A stretch of 64,000 nt of DNA from Cydia pomonella (lineage: Eukaryota > Arthropoda > Insecta > Lepidoptera > Tortricidae): contig NC_084726.1 of assembly GCF_033807575.1 (NCBI RefSeq), positions 8,928,001 to 8,992,000 on the forward strand, read 5' to 3'. The notes under the pieces are model-generated. The model did no database searches. It was not told the DNA's origin and worked only from the letters and a program-made list of their open reading frames with translations. Below are positions 53,091 through 64,000 of this stretch, piece by piece (the stretch's first letter is position 1; each line of letters opens with the position of its first letter). Both the position numbers and the translations under genes were made by a program.

Positions 53091-53227
53091 TGTGTCGTTC
53101 TCAAGTAAAAGGTACCACATAGTCGCTTACCATAAGGATACAATTTGCTTGCTCTCTATACGTACAACCTGTAAGAGCGTTCTTATGATAAGCGACAATG
53201 CGGTACCTTTTCCTTGAGAACAACACA
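53091..53227. mobile_element. GTTCTCAAG MITE, copy 2
   Basis: Counterpart of 20,409-20,545. Confidence 0.8.
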
Positions 53228-53404
53228 AATAAATTGAATATTAGGCCATAATTTGGTAAATATATATATATTATATAATACAAGCATTTCAAAATGGAAA
53301 CAACCCTATTGCAGCGAAGGTTCTTGACGATGTGCTTGAGCGACACCTCATTAGATACGCAGTATATGATTTTAAGCTAACATGGTCATTTACATTAAAA
53401 CTGT

Positions 53405-53744
53405 TTATTATTATTATTTTTTTTCTTCCTCGCGTTGTCCCGGCATTTTTGCCACGGCTCATGGGAGCCTGGGGTCCGCTTGACAACTAATCCCAAGATT
53501 TGGCGTAGGCACTAATTTTTACGAAAGCGACTGCCATCTGCCCTTCCAACCCAGAGGGTAAACTAGGCCTTGTTGGGATTAGTCCGGTTTCCTCACGATG
53601 TTTTCCTTCACCGAAAAGCGACTGGTAAATATCAAATGATATTTCGTACATAAGTTCCAAAAAACTCATTGGTACGAGCCGGGGTTTGAACCCGCGACCT
53701 CCGGATTGCAAGTCGCACGCTCTTACCGCTAGGCCACCAGCGCT
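53405..53744 (-). mobile_element. SINE-alpha, copy 2
   Basis: Counterpart of 20,722-21,058, same tRNA boxes and target duplication. Confidence 0.88.
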
Positions 53745-53875
53745 TACATTAAAAAACTGTTACTTAAAACCGAATATTTATGTTTAAATAAAAAATCTTA
53801 CGTGTTGCGCGTTGTACATACTGTGGGGGTCAAGAAAACTTTATTTACACATACACTTGTAACCTGTGGATCAAT

Positions 53876-53998
53876 TATATGAAGTTCAATAATAGCTTCA
53901 GAATGCTGTTGAGACTGCCACGACGACGACGTGCACGAATGGACGATTTCCATGACATGATGAAGAAAAGAATTTTCTCTCTCCTCTCCTGCGGGGTA
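53876..53998 (+). pseudogene. Eroded LINE RT fragment, copy 2
   Basis: Counterpart of 21,190-21,310; one extra A keeps the frame open to 54,091. Confidence 0.5.
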
Positions 53999-54120
53999 GT
54001 ATTAATCAATTTTAATAATTACATTATTTTAGAGTTTTATACTCATATAATCCGTAATCCCATGTACCAAGCCTCCAAAGAAATAATTTAAAAATTTAAG
54101 TCTGTGGTCTTAATAGTACA

Positions 54121-54465
54121 ACGGGTTATTCCTACTAGTTACCACCAAGTTGTTACTAGTGGTAACTACTAGGAACTTTTGTCCACCTTTTACCACAGGT
54201 AGTTACACTAACTTTATTCCCACCTTTTACCACTGGTAACTACTGGGAAATAAAATTCCCACTGGTAATAGGTAGGATTTTTAATTCCACTGGGAATTAA
54301 CTCTAATAAATTATTGGGGGTGATTACTGAATTACCCCCAATAATTTGTTAGAGTTCAAGAACCCAAATAAATACTTCAAAACACTGTGAGACCTATGTT
54401 AAGATGTACCAACTCTAATATAGTGTATAGTGTAACGGGTTATTCCCACTAGTTACTATTACTTA
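54121..54465. repeat. Second palindromic cluster with hairpin, copy 2
   Basis: Counterpart of 21,421-21,765; the 23-bp-stem hairpin is at 54,299-54,356. Confidence 0.75.
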
Positions 54466-55690
54466 TTTAATAACAGCCAACTTACGTGTATGAACAAGGT
54501 TGGAAAAGAAAACTTTTCGATGAAAGTTCGTTTGCCCAGTTTGCGGACACAATGTTGTTCAAAATGTTTGGAACAAATACGCGAGTATTTGTGAGGCATC
54601 CAATTTGATTTTCCAGTTCCCGCAATCCATTCTTTAACAATTTCATCCTCCGTCGGAAAGCTGGAAATATCAAATAGCTTGAAACTCCCGAAATATGGGG
54701 TAATTGCAGGGGACTTTTTTTTCTATTTGTTTGCAACCCTAAATAAAATACTACTGAATTTGACTGGTTTTACATAACCAAACTTTCTGTTTTATTTTTA
54801 GCAATAATTTACTGATATCTCCTATTTTATGAAGTTTTTCATAATCCAACTAATGATGTAACTCAGTAACTTGGTTCCTGTGAGATTTGAGAAAGAAATA
54901 CATGATCAAAATACGAAAAACTTGTACTTACGCATGAAATGTTACACCCCGCTTATTTTCGCAAGCTATTGCTTTTGTAGGCAACCACTGAACACCCCAC
55001 CATGTTAATTGTACGTAAAAACATCTTACACCTCCATTAAATACTTAATAAAGACAATCATTCACTTTATAAAACTTCTACAATAAGAAAACCACATTGT
55101 TTACTAGCACTCTTGACAATATGATTGACAGTTTAATGTATGGCATCTTGCGGGATTTTGTCTCTTTCACTCTTATAAATTTCTGTATATCGCCATCAGC
55201 CTCCTTCCTAAGCTGCCATAACCCGACCATGAAAAAAAACCCGGTCGGTGATAAAGACAAAGCATTGCACTATTTTCTCTTTCCTCTTATAGGAATCGCA
55301 ATAAGACTATCTTTCTCTATCAAAGAGTGTCAGGCCCTTGGGACCTACATAACCCAATAGACAGAAATGCGTCAGTTGCCAATATAATTTTAAACGGTCC
55401 CCATTTAATCGGCCTGTCAGTTAGAACAAAAAGTTGTGCCACTTTAGAGGTTCACACTCATTGCTCGTCAAGAAATGCAATTTGAAGTTGTCTCAGGGTA
55501 TACCCCTGGGGTATTTGTTTATTATTGTCAAATAATTGCCAAATTTGGGAATAAAAAAAAAGATGGTAGTACTCGTAAGTTTTCAACTGTGCTTAAAAAT
55601 ATCAGTGTTATAAGTTTGGCCGCTGTGTGTCTGTCTGTTGCACCGTAGTTCTTAAACAGGTAAATCGATTAGGATGCGCTTTTTTTTATT

Positions 55691-55914
55691 GACGACCTGT
55701 CTGGCTTAGTGGTTAGTGACCCTGCTTATGAAGCCGATGGTCGTGGATTCGAATCCCGGTAAGGGCATTTATTTGTGTGACGAGCATATATTTATTCCTG
55801 AGTCATGGATGTTTTCTGAGTGTCCACAACACTAGCATTCTTGGCTGACCGTGGGATTTAGTCAATTTGTGTAAGAATGTTCCTATAATATTTCTTTATT
55901 TATTTTATTTGAAA
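55691..55914 (+). mobile_element. SINE-beta, copy 2
   Basis: Counterpart of 22,992-23,215. Confidence 0.83.
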
Positions 55915-56879
55915 ACAGGTTTTTTAATCGGTGGTTCTTAGATACATTTTATAAAAATCCAACCATTGCGTTGGGACTTCTTTGTTTTTATATTTCTTTC
56001 CCATCACAGGTTAATGGTGTTCAGGAGCTTTGAGAGGCTGCACGAAGCCGAAGCCAACACGTAGATTTTGACACTGTAATGAAATGTAAGGCGAGCGGAT
56101 GCTGTCCTTGCCCGCGTCATGAGACGCACGCATTTCTTTATTATACAATACTTCTTGTAGTAACGAAACAGCCAAGCTAAGACTCAGGTGTAGATTTTGT
56201 GAAGCTAGGGCTTGTAAAGTTAGAAGCTTGACAGTGCGAGCCTTAGGGTTTAGTCTTGCCAAAATATTACATGAAAATGTTTTAGATGGGATTGATTATT
56301 ACAGTTTTTACCTATTTTGTAAAATATACCCGCAGTGGTTATTGGTGCATGTAAATGCGAGCGATATGTGTGCGTCTGATGAGGTTCCTCAAGGTCGTAT
56401 CCAATAACATCATCATCATCACCATCATTTAAGAGCATGGCTCTTGTCTGTGGAATAGACGCCAGTTTTCGCAGTGCTTAGGTCAAACAAAGTTGATCCG
56501 GTAGCCACGAGATGGTGCATGACTACCCCCCAAAATAACATCAAAACCTTATAAAAATAATAAAACGGAATTGGCCCACAGGAAACAAAAGCAATCGTAT
56601 AGATGATGGAAACAAAAGGAAAGATTGACATGCTATCAGGAAGTTTGCACGTGCGTAGGATGCGATTGATCGCTTAACAATGGAGGAGATGAGTTTTTTT
56701 TCTACTTGGTGAAGCTTTACGGATTCAAAAAATGTTTTTTTTCCCAAAGCAATCATGTTTATAAGCAATTATGTTTGTTTTAATACTTATATAAGTAGTA
56801 TGTGTGTTTGTATTTAATAGTCTCCATATTTAGCTCCTTGCACTACCTGTTGACTTTTGTATGAGTTCGAAATTTCCTG

Positions 56880-57039
56880 CTACCTAAAGGTTGTCTGGAA
56901 GAGATCGCTTTTTAGCGATAAGACCGCCTGTTGTTACCTGGTTCTATTTTCCTTTAAAATTCATTTGTAGCTTTACATGTATGTAAAATGTATAATTGTT
57001 GGTGCAATAAAGAATATTTACTTACTTACTTACTTACAT
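56880..57039 (+). repeat. Retroposon tail H1 with (TTAC)n, copy 2
   Basis: Counterpart of 24,178-24,337. Confidence 0.8.
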
Positions 57040-57221
57040 CCTTTATTCATTTATGGTCTTCGGTTAGGCATTTTGTAACATGTATATAAAAGTATAAAAA
57101 TAATCATACGAAATATAATATACAAACACATTATAAAAAATACCTAACTTAGGGTGTCGACAGCATAAGGGCCCAAGCTGCCGGTGGTCAGGGCCGCAGA
57201 GAGAGGATCCGACGTACTATA
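57040..57221 (-). mobile_element. Element B family truncated 3' end, copy 2
   Basis: Counterpart of 24,338-24,519; TA is added just beyond the truncation point. Confidence 0.83.
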
Positions 57222-57815
57222 TAACTTTATTATAATTTTTATTTAGTATTATTTTTATTTTTTATATTATACATATATTATTATTTACCTTATTTATTTA
57301 TATATTATATTTTTTTATTATGGTGCGTCTCTGTGTTCGTCCGTCTGTCTGTCTGTAACATCGCTAAATATCTCGAGTTACTTAAGCTATCGATTTGAAA
57401 TTTGGAATAATTATGAACAACGCTAACCCAGACATAGAAAGTATTTTTTTTATAAATTATGGAAAATGCCGAATGTAAAGAGAGGGCAAAATTTCAAAGT
57501 CTAGTGACTAGATCAAGTGGGGTATCATTTGAAAGAGCTCAAATTTTTCATTCCAAAACAATTTTTTCTTATTTTTCATAAAGAAAAAAAAATGATTTAT
57601 GAAGGAAAATGTGAAAAAAAATTACCGACTAAAAATGATTATTTTTTTACATAATATCAACATTACTATAAATTTTACAGAAAAATATAATACGACCTCT
57701 ATCTTGGTATTTTTTTTTTAACAAAGAGCCTTTCCGAATTCAGTTTTCCGTTACACCAACTTTACTGTGTTTATTAAACCTGAAATATCTATGAGATTAC
57801 ATTAAATACACCTTT

Positions 57816-58655
57816 TTAGGGTTCCGTAGCCAAATGGCAAAAAACAGAACCCTTATAGATTCGTCATGTCCGTCTGTCTGTCCGATTCTGTCACAGCCAC
57901 TTTTTTCCGAAACTATAAAAGCTATACTGTTCAAACTTGGTAAGTAGATGTATTTCTATGAACCGCATTATGATGTTTATACAGAAATAGAAAAAAAAAC
58001 AATAAATTTTGGGGGTTCCCCATACTTAGTACTTATACTCAAAAAATCTTTTTTCATCAAACCCATACGTGTGGGGTATCTATGGATAGGTCTTTAAAAA
58101 TGATATTGAGGTTTCTAATATCATTTTTTTCTAAAGTGAATAGTTTGCGCGAGAGACACTTCCAAAGTGGTAAAAGTGTGTCCCCCCCCCCGTAACTTCT
58201 AAAATAACAGAATGAAAAATCTAAAAAAAATATATGATATACATTGCCATGTAAACTTCCACCGAAAATTGGTTCGAACGAGGTCTATTAAGTAGTTTTT
58301 TTTTTAATACGCCATAAAAATTAAAAAAAAAAATTTTTTTTCATCAAACCCATACGTGTGGGGTATCTAAGGATAGGTCTTCAAAAATGATATTTAGGTT
58401 TCTAATATCATTTTTTTCTAAACTGAATAGTTTGCACGAGAGACACTTCCAAAGTGAAAAAAAGTGTGTCCCCCCCCCCCTGTAACTTCTAAAATAACGG
58501 AATGAAAAATCTAAAAAAAATATATGATATACATTACCATGCAAACTTCCAACGAAAATTGGTTTGAACCAGATCTAGTAAGTAGTTTTTTTAATACGTC
58601 ATAAATGGTACGGAACCCTTCATGGGCGAGTCCGACTCGCACTTGGCCGCTTTTT
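57816..58655. mobile_element. AGGGTTCCGTAG-family element with tandem unit, copy 2
   Basis: Counterpart of 25,109-25,945; the unit starts at 58,053 and 58,340, period 287. Confidence 0.7.
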
Positions 58656-58878
58656 TAAATAAAAGATCAATTTTTGAAATCGGTTCACATGATAGAGAAT
58701 TATATTACATAGCGCAAATTAGTTAGACAATTTCCCGATAGATGGCGCTGTACACAAATATACTTAGTATTGGTACTTGTGTTAAAGTCTTTCGCCTTTA
58801 TAGTTACACGAGATAATGCAAAGTTTGTACGGAACCCTCGGTGCGCGAGTAATACGAACTCGCACTTGACTGATTTTT

Positions 58879-58970
58879 TATTTTAACTTTATTGCACAAA
58901 ATATAAACAACAATGTGCAAATGGTGGACTTAATGCCAAATGGCATTCTCTACCAGTCAACTGGTGCAGA
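58879..58970 (-). repeat. Retroposon tail H2, copy 2 of 26,170
   Basis: Counterpart of 26,170-26,260. Confidence 0.72.
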
Positions 58971-59141
58971 GATAAAATAAGTCAATGAATTAAAAAAGCA
59001 AACTAATATACTTATAAACTACATATATCACATAAATACAAACATACATACACTATAACTATAAGACATTCGTACATACATAATTACATACTATAGATAT
59101 AATATTGATAAATGTTTTTGAACTCTTGCAAATGCATATAT

Positions 59142-59250
59142 ATTATCTTTATTTATCTTTTATCTTAGGTAAGATTTTTTTATACAATATGGATATAAAT
59201 GTAACATATAAAAACACATAAATATATAATTATAACTATAGCTATTATAT
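59142..59250 (-). mobile_element. Element B family second 3' UTR fragment, copy 2
   Basis: Counterpart of 26,432-26,540. Confidence 0.58.
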
Positions 59251-59635
59251 TATTCCCTTTATCAAAGTTAAGGTGAGACGCACTTCCGATTTAGAATTCT
59301 TAGTGAAAGTCGGGCTGCTGAGGTCCCCTTTGTGAACCGCGCGAAACTGTTCCGACCGCAAGGACGCCGGTATGCAGAAAGGCACTACTTATTAAAAAAA
59401 ATATATACTAGGTATACCAATTTTGTATGTCACACCTTTCACCAAAGTCAATCACTTTTCATCAGCTATCTTGAGCATTTATTTTTAAATAAATATATGA
59501 ACTTTTTAATAATTTTTCTTTTTTACTACTACTACTAGTACTGCTATTACTTTTACCTTTTTGGACGATAATTCTTAATCCAGGTTAGCACTATTTAGGC
59601 TTTCTCATAAATATAATTACTAATGATTGGTTGAC

Positions 59636-59716
59636 TGATGGTAGAGAATGCCTTAAGGCATCAAGTCCGCCATTTGTTCCCTTATGTATTGTGCAATAGA
59701 TTAAATAAATAATCAA
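59636..59716 (+). repeat. Retroposon tail H2, copy 2 of 26,925
   Basis: Counterpart of 26,925-27,005. Confidence 0.75.
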
Positions 59717-59832
59717 TTAAGTACATTTTAGTTGTAAGATATTATATAAAAGGAACGCCGATTTTTTTTAAAGTTACATACACGTAACATTTCACCGCGC
59801 AATTTGTCATGTTGGGTGCATAATTAAATTGC

Positions 59833-60779
59833 AACCCGAAGTAAACAATAGAAAAAATAAGGGTAAAAGAAAATGGCTCTTTTCAGCATAGAGTCGTCAA
59901 AACACCAGTTCTCAAATAGCGCCATTCAGGAAAAATTGGCGAGCTGTGACAGATATTCAAACCAGGCGACTGTTCCAATTCCAAGTGGCGTGTGCGTATA
60001 TGCCCACTGTTGATTTGTGACACTGACAAAAGAAAAATATATTAATTTTGCGTGAAATTAATGCAACATAAATAAAAACTTGAACAAAAGTAATACAACA
60101 ATATTACTTATTATATGCAGAGAGCCAGGATTTGAACAGTGATCTACGGTTTGGAAGCCACACGATTTACTGTCAGACTACAAGTACTTGGAAACTAAGA
60201 GCTAGGCCCGGAAAAAGAATACAATTTGTATTCAACGAAACCACACAATCGAGAAAAACTGGCTCCTTACCGCATAAAGTCGTCCAAACATCAGTCCTCA
60301 AACAGCGCCGTTCCGGAAAATTGGCGAGATGTGACAGATATTCAAACCCGGCGACTGTTCCAAGTGGCATGTGCTATATGCCCACTGTTGATTTGTGACA
60401 CTGACAATATAAAAATATATTAATTTGGCGTGAAATTAATACAACATAAATAAAAATTTGAACAAAAGTAATACAACAATATTACTTATTATATGCAATG
60501 AGCCAGGATTTGAACAGTGATCTACGGTTTGGAAGCCACACGATTTACAGTCTGACTACAAGTACTTGTAAACTAAGAGCCCGGAAAAAGTATACAATTT
60601 GTATTCAACGAAACCACACAATCGAGAAAAACTGGCTCCTTACCGCATAAAGTCGTCCAAACATCAGTTCTCAAACTGTGCCATTCAAGAGAAATTGGCG
60701 AGCTGTGACAAATATTCAAACCCGGCGACTGGTGCAAGTGGCGTGTGCTATATGTTAACTGTTGATTTGTGACATTGTG
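59833..60779. repeat. 376-bp tandem repeat, copy 2
   Basis: Counterpart of 27,122-28,068, same 2.5 units. Confidence 0.85.
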
Positions 60780-61128
60780 TTACATTGCAGGGACCTTTCA
60801 GAAGTTCCAAAGTAAATTTAAACCGTGTTCTGGCAGGTATTTATCGGTGTAAGGCAGTATCCGTTTCTTGCCCCGTCCAATTGGATACCAAAACTGTGTT
60901 ACTCGGGAGTCCATGTATTTAAAAGTACACGTGATGATATGGGAATAGCAGTAAAAAACAAAAATCTGAACTTCAAAAAATTATTATAAATATATAAATA
61001 AATGGAAAATAAACAAAATACAACAAATATTGAAGTGTATATGCAGAGCAAGTTTTGCCCTTTGTATGGGGGACAAGGATGCAGCATCATCTGGGCCTTT
61101 GAAGCAAATCGATTTGTACTTTTTTTTT

Positions 61129-61396
61129 TTTATACTACGTCGGTGGCAAGCAAGCTTACGGCCCGCCTGATGGTAAGCAGTCTCCATAGCCTATGTACGC
61201 CTGCAACTCCGGAGGAGTTACATGCGCGTTGCCGACCCTAAATCCGCCCCCCCCCCCCCTCGATGAGGTCTGGCAACCTTACTCACCGGCAGGAACACAA
61301 CACTAGGAGTTAGGGTCTAGTGTTATTTGGCTGCTGTTTTCTGTAAGGTGGAGGTACTTCCCCAGTTGCTCTAGATCTGGAATGACATCCACTGGC
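61129..61396 (-). mobile_element. Retroposon family D, copy 2 of 28,418
   Basis: Counterpart of 28,418-28,684, with longer T and C runs. Confidence 0.78.
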
Positions 61397-61399
61397 ACT

Positions 61400-61513
61400 T
61401 TATTTTATTTATTTAACCTTTATTGCACAAAAGAAAAAAAAACAGTACAAAAGGCGGACATAATGCCACTAGGCATTCTGTACTAATTTAACCAATATAC
61501 AGTATAAACATAC
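61400..61513 (-). repeat. Retroposon tail H2, copy 2 of 28,688
   Basis: Counterpart of 28,688-28,800. Confidence 0.72.
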
Positions 61514-62233
61514 AATTTTCACCTCAGCAGCTCGAACAAGCCTATTTTCATCACTCCAGGGTGTGGGACAAAGTAACTTTTTAATATAGTGAAGGCCATG
61601 AATACAGGAATATTTCTAGAAGGTTTCGTCATAATGATGATGCTTTTCCTTTCATTCATGAATGTAAATAAGTGTGGTTAACCTTACTTGATTTTGAATT
61701 TAAGGTTATGTGTCACATGAGAGCAAAGTTATTTTACATCTCGTGTTTTTGAGTCCCTCGCTACGTTCAAGATTCTAACTTAGAATCTTTCACTTACTCG
61801 GGACTCAAAATCAACACTCGCAAGAAAAACCAACTTTTCTGTCTTGTTGCATAAATAACTATCGTATCGATGTGGGGGCAGTTACAATTGGTGTTATACT
61901 AAAAAGAAATATTCTTAGCATATTATAATTTTTTATTAAGTATATCTGCAAATGGGAAAATATAAGCGAAAAGCCAGTAACCATTAAGATTCGTTACTGA
62001 AAAAAAATTAGAGTTTTGTGATACAAAGTGTATAGTGTGTATACTCTAAAGGACTCGGTATCGGAAATAATCGAGTCTATTTGCAAGCCAGTTTGAAAGA
62101 GTAGTTATTTTTGCTCATTTCTACCATTTCAGCATTATCCAGTTAAATTTCTAATACCTTGGCTTTTTGCCAGACAACGTTATAACTACGACAGGTCTTT
62201 TACACCTCCCGATTCCAGATCAAATTACTTAGT

Positions 62234-62592
62234 TAATTGGCCCCGCGTATGTCCTTAAACTACGTCCAAAAGAGAGGTATGAGCGCTGTGAATGTCATCT
62301 CGCTTTGTGTGGTAGGGCACAGCCAGATGATGTCATTCCAGATCTAGAGCAGAGCCCAACTGGGGAAGTACCTCCACCTTACAGAAAACCGCAGCCAAAT
62401 AACACTAGACCCTACTCGTAGCGTTGTGTTCCTGCCGGTGAGTAAGGTTACCAGAGCTCAACGAGGGTGCGGAGTTTTAGGGTCAGCAACGCGCATGTAA
62501 CTCCTCTGGAGTTGCAGACGTACATAGGTTACGGATACTGCTCACCATCAGGCTAGCCGTATGCTTGTTTGCCACCGACCTTGTATAAAAGA
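62234..62592 (+). mobile_element. Retroposon family D, copy 2 of 29,520
   Basis: Counterpart of 29,520-29,878. Confidence 0.78.
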
Positions 62593-63173
62593 AATTGGTA
62601 TATACAAAACATATTACAAAGTTTTATGTAAAGGTAGATTGAGCATAGTCTTACATATAAATAAATAAAAAAATCCTGTAACATTTTTTAATTTTTTTCA
62701 CTATTGAGTATCACCTATTTGTTTTTTTTTAGTATATTTTCGGGTAAAACACATTTTATAAATGGGTCACTTCTGTGTATAATAAATTAAAAATTAACGA
62801 CTCTGGTACATAGATATCCCGTTTTTATTGTTTGAGCCTCAAGTACTAAAAAGATGTATCCCGCCTGTAAAGGTGCCGCGTAAAAATTAGCCTTAGATTC
62901 CTTTAAATTTACTATGAGAGTAAAGACGCGAACGAGTTTGCTATAATTATATGTCGACCCTTTTTTATTATTTTCTAAAATATATGAGTTTCCTTGAGTT
63001 AAAGACAATGTTGTTCCTTCTCTTGTAGTATTAGCGTAACTGCTTTTCGCAATAAAGTTAATTTGGTAACAGTGAGTGTGGGTAGCCTTCACATTGAGAC
63101 CTCTTAATTATTGATTATTGTTTCCCCGAGGGGCTACAGTATGGGGTTCTTCAAAAAAGGAGTGTACAGGTTT

Positions 63174-63295
63174 TTAAAGGGTCGGCAACGCGCATGTAAT
63201 ACCTCTGGTGTTGCAGGCGTCCATAGGCTATGGTGTCTGCTTACCATCAGGTGGGCCGTATACTTGTTTGCCACCGAAGTTGTATAAAAAAAAGT
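63174..63295 (+). mobile_element. Retroposon family D short variant, copy 2
   Basis: Counterpart of 30,459-30,580. Confidence 0.7.
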
Positions 63296-63726
63296 TTTTA
63301 TTGCGCGTTTATACATTTGCTACTTGCGTTTAATGGCAAATGTATAAACTCGTATTAAACACTTATCCATGTGTAAACAAACAGGCCCTAATTTGAAGGC
63401 GAAACTAATTTTCAATTTTTGGTCGTGTCGGCTCCGTGTTGTGAAGTGTATATTGGCCCTAATCCCATGGCTCAGCGGTTCAGTACTAACCCCATCTTTT
63501 GGTATTAACATAACTTCAAAAACTCATACCGAAATAGTTTTCGCTTTATATAAATTGAAAACATGAATGTTTATTTAAACGTTCACTGCGGTTTTCAGGG
63601 TTTCGTTTTTAAGATACATATTGCATTATTTACGTTTATTAGCTTTTGGATGGTTTCATGCAATAAGTATATAATTTTAGTAACCGCACCAATTATGAGA
63701 CATTTAAGATTTATTTTATTTTATAT

Positions 63727-63825
63727 TTCTATGGTTGACTGGTAGAGAATGCCTTAAGGCATCAAATCCGCCATTTGTACTTATTTTTATTGTGCAATAA
63801 AGTTTAAAATAAATAAATAAATATA
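63727..63825 (+). repeat. Retroposon tail H2, copy 2 of 31,012
   Basis: Counterpart of 31,012-31,110. Confidence 0.78.
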
Positions 63826-64000
63826 TTTTACCGGTACCTTAACCGGCGGCATCCACTCCTCATTAAAGTGCTTATAGACTAGAGAGTGTACTTAACACAT
63901 ATTATAGTATAAAATATTACTTTTCTACGGAAAAATAAGCTTTCAATTAAGGATCAAAACAATTCAGCCGAAGATAACTTTATCAAGGGATAATCATCTC

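Larger units (their letters stand above)
44095..64000 (+). repeat. Large direct repeat, copy 2 (about 19.9 kb, continues past the window)
   Basis: Begins at the first base after the gap and matches 11,437-31,285 to the last base of the window. Its features mirror copy 1. The stretch about 49.7-52.3 kb has many extra single bases relative to copy 1, for example in the GACA block at 50.5 kb, as in an unpolished consensus. Confidence 0.97.

Overview
This window is gene-poor, repeat-dense, AT-rich eukaryotic nuclear DNA, almost certainly from a moth or butterfly (Lepidoptera). The evidence is the repeat content: non-LTR retrotransposons with insect-type reverse transcriptases, tRNA-derived SINEs, short retroposon tails ending in GTGCAATAAA plus a simple repeat, and many small foldback or terminal-inverted-repeat (TIR) elements of kinds I recognise from lepidopteran genomes. 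I find no host protein-coding gene, rRNA gene, functional tRNA gene or CRISPR array. Family assignments come from recognising motifs, not from a database search.

Layout. 1-2.6 kb: element A, a minus-strand endonuclease-reverse transcriptase LINE cut by the window edge. 3.5-5.6 kb: an RTE-like 3' fragment, a short tandem array and a palindromic MITE. 6.0-10.5 kb: element B, a plus-strand R2/R4-type LINE with a C-terminal restriction-like endonuclease, apparently inserted into a small TIR element whose halves lie at 6.0 and 10.2-10.5 kb. 10.7-37.7 kb: intergenic DNA packed with SINEs, LINE tails and MITEs. 37.7-42.3 kb: element C, a minus-strand LOA-like LINE with ORF1, endonuclease, reverse transcriptase and RNase H. 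42.3-44.0 kb: a MITE piece, a LINE tail with a C2H2 finger, and a retroposon. 43,995-44,094: a gap of exactly 100 N.

The dominant large-scale structure is that 44,095-64,000, starting at the first base after the gap, repeats 11,437-31,285 collinearly over about 19.9 kb. In the parts I compared, the copies differ mostly by one-base indels, many in homopolymers, with few substitutions. This looks like a redundant contig (haplotig or false duplication) placed beside its counterpart rather than an old genomic duplication. The same kind of lesion breaks the LINE reading frames: single-base shifts with no substitution-type stop that I could find. Some 'broken' elements may therefore be intact in the organism.

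The most interesting biology is in retroposon 3' ends. The element B family keeps a long inverted repeat in its 3' UTR in at least two diverged copies. Two unrelated tail families each keep a small hairpin whose stem is constant while its loop varies. Two of three element B-family 3' ends lie tail-to-tail against the simple-repeat tail of another retroposon, suggesting a target preference. There are also cleanly readable insertion events: an empty/filled site pair, a SINE with duplicated target, a MITE inside a retroposon tail, and a 29-bp tail-only insertion with a 13-bp target duplication. I found no convincing new multi-gene system.
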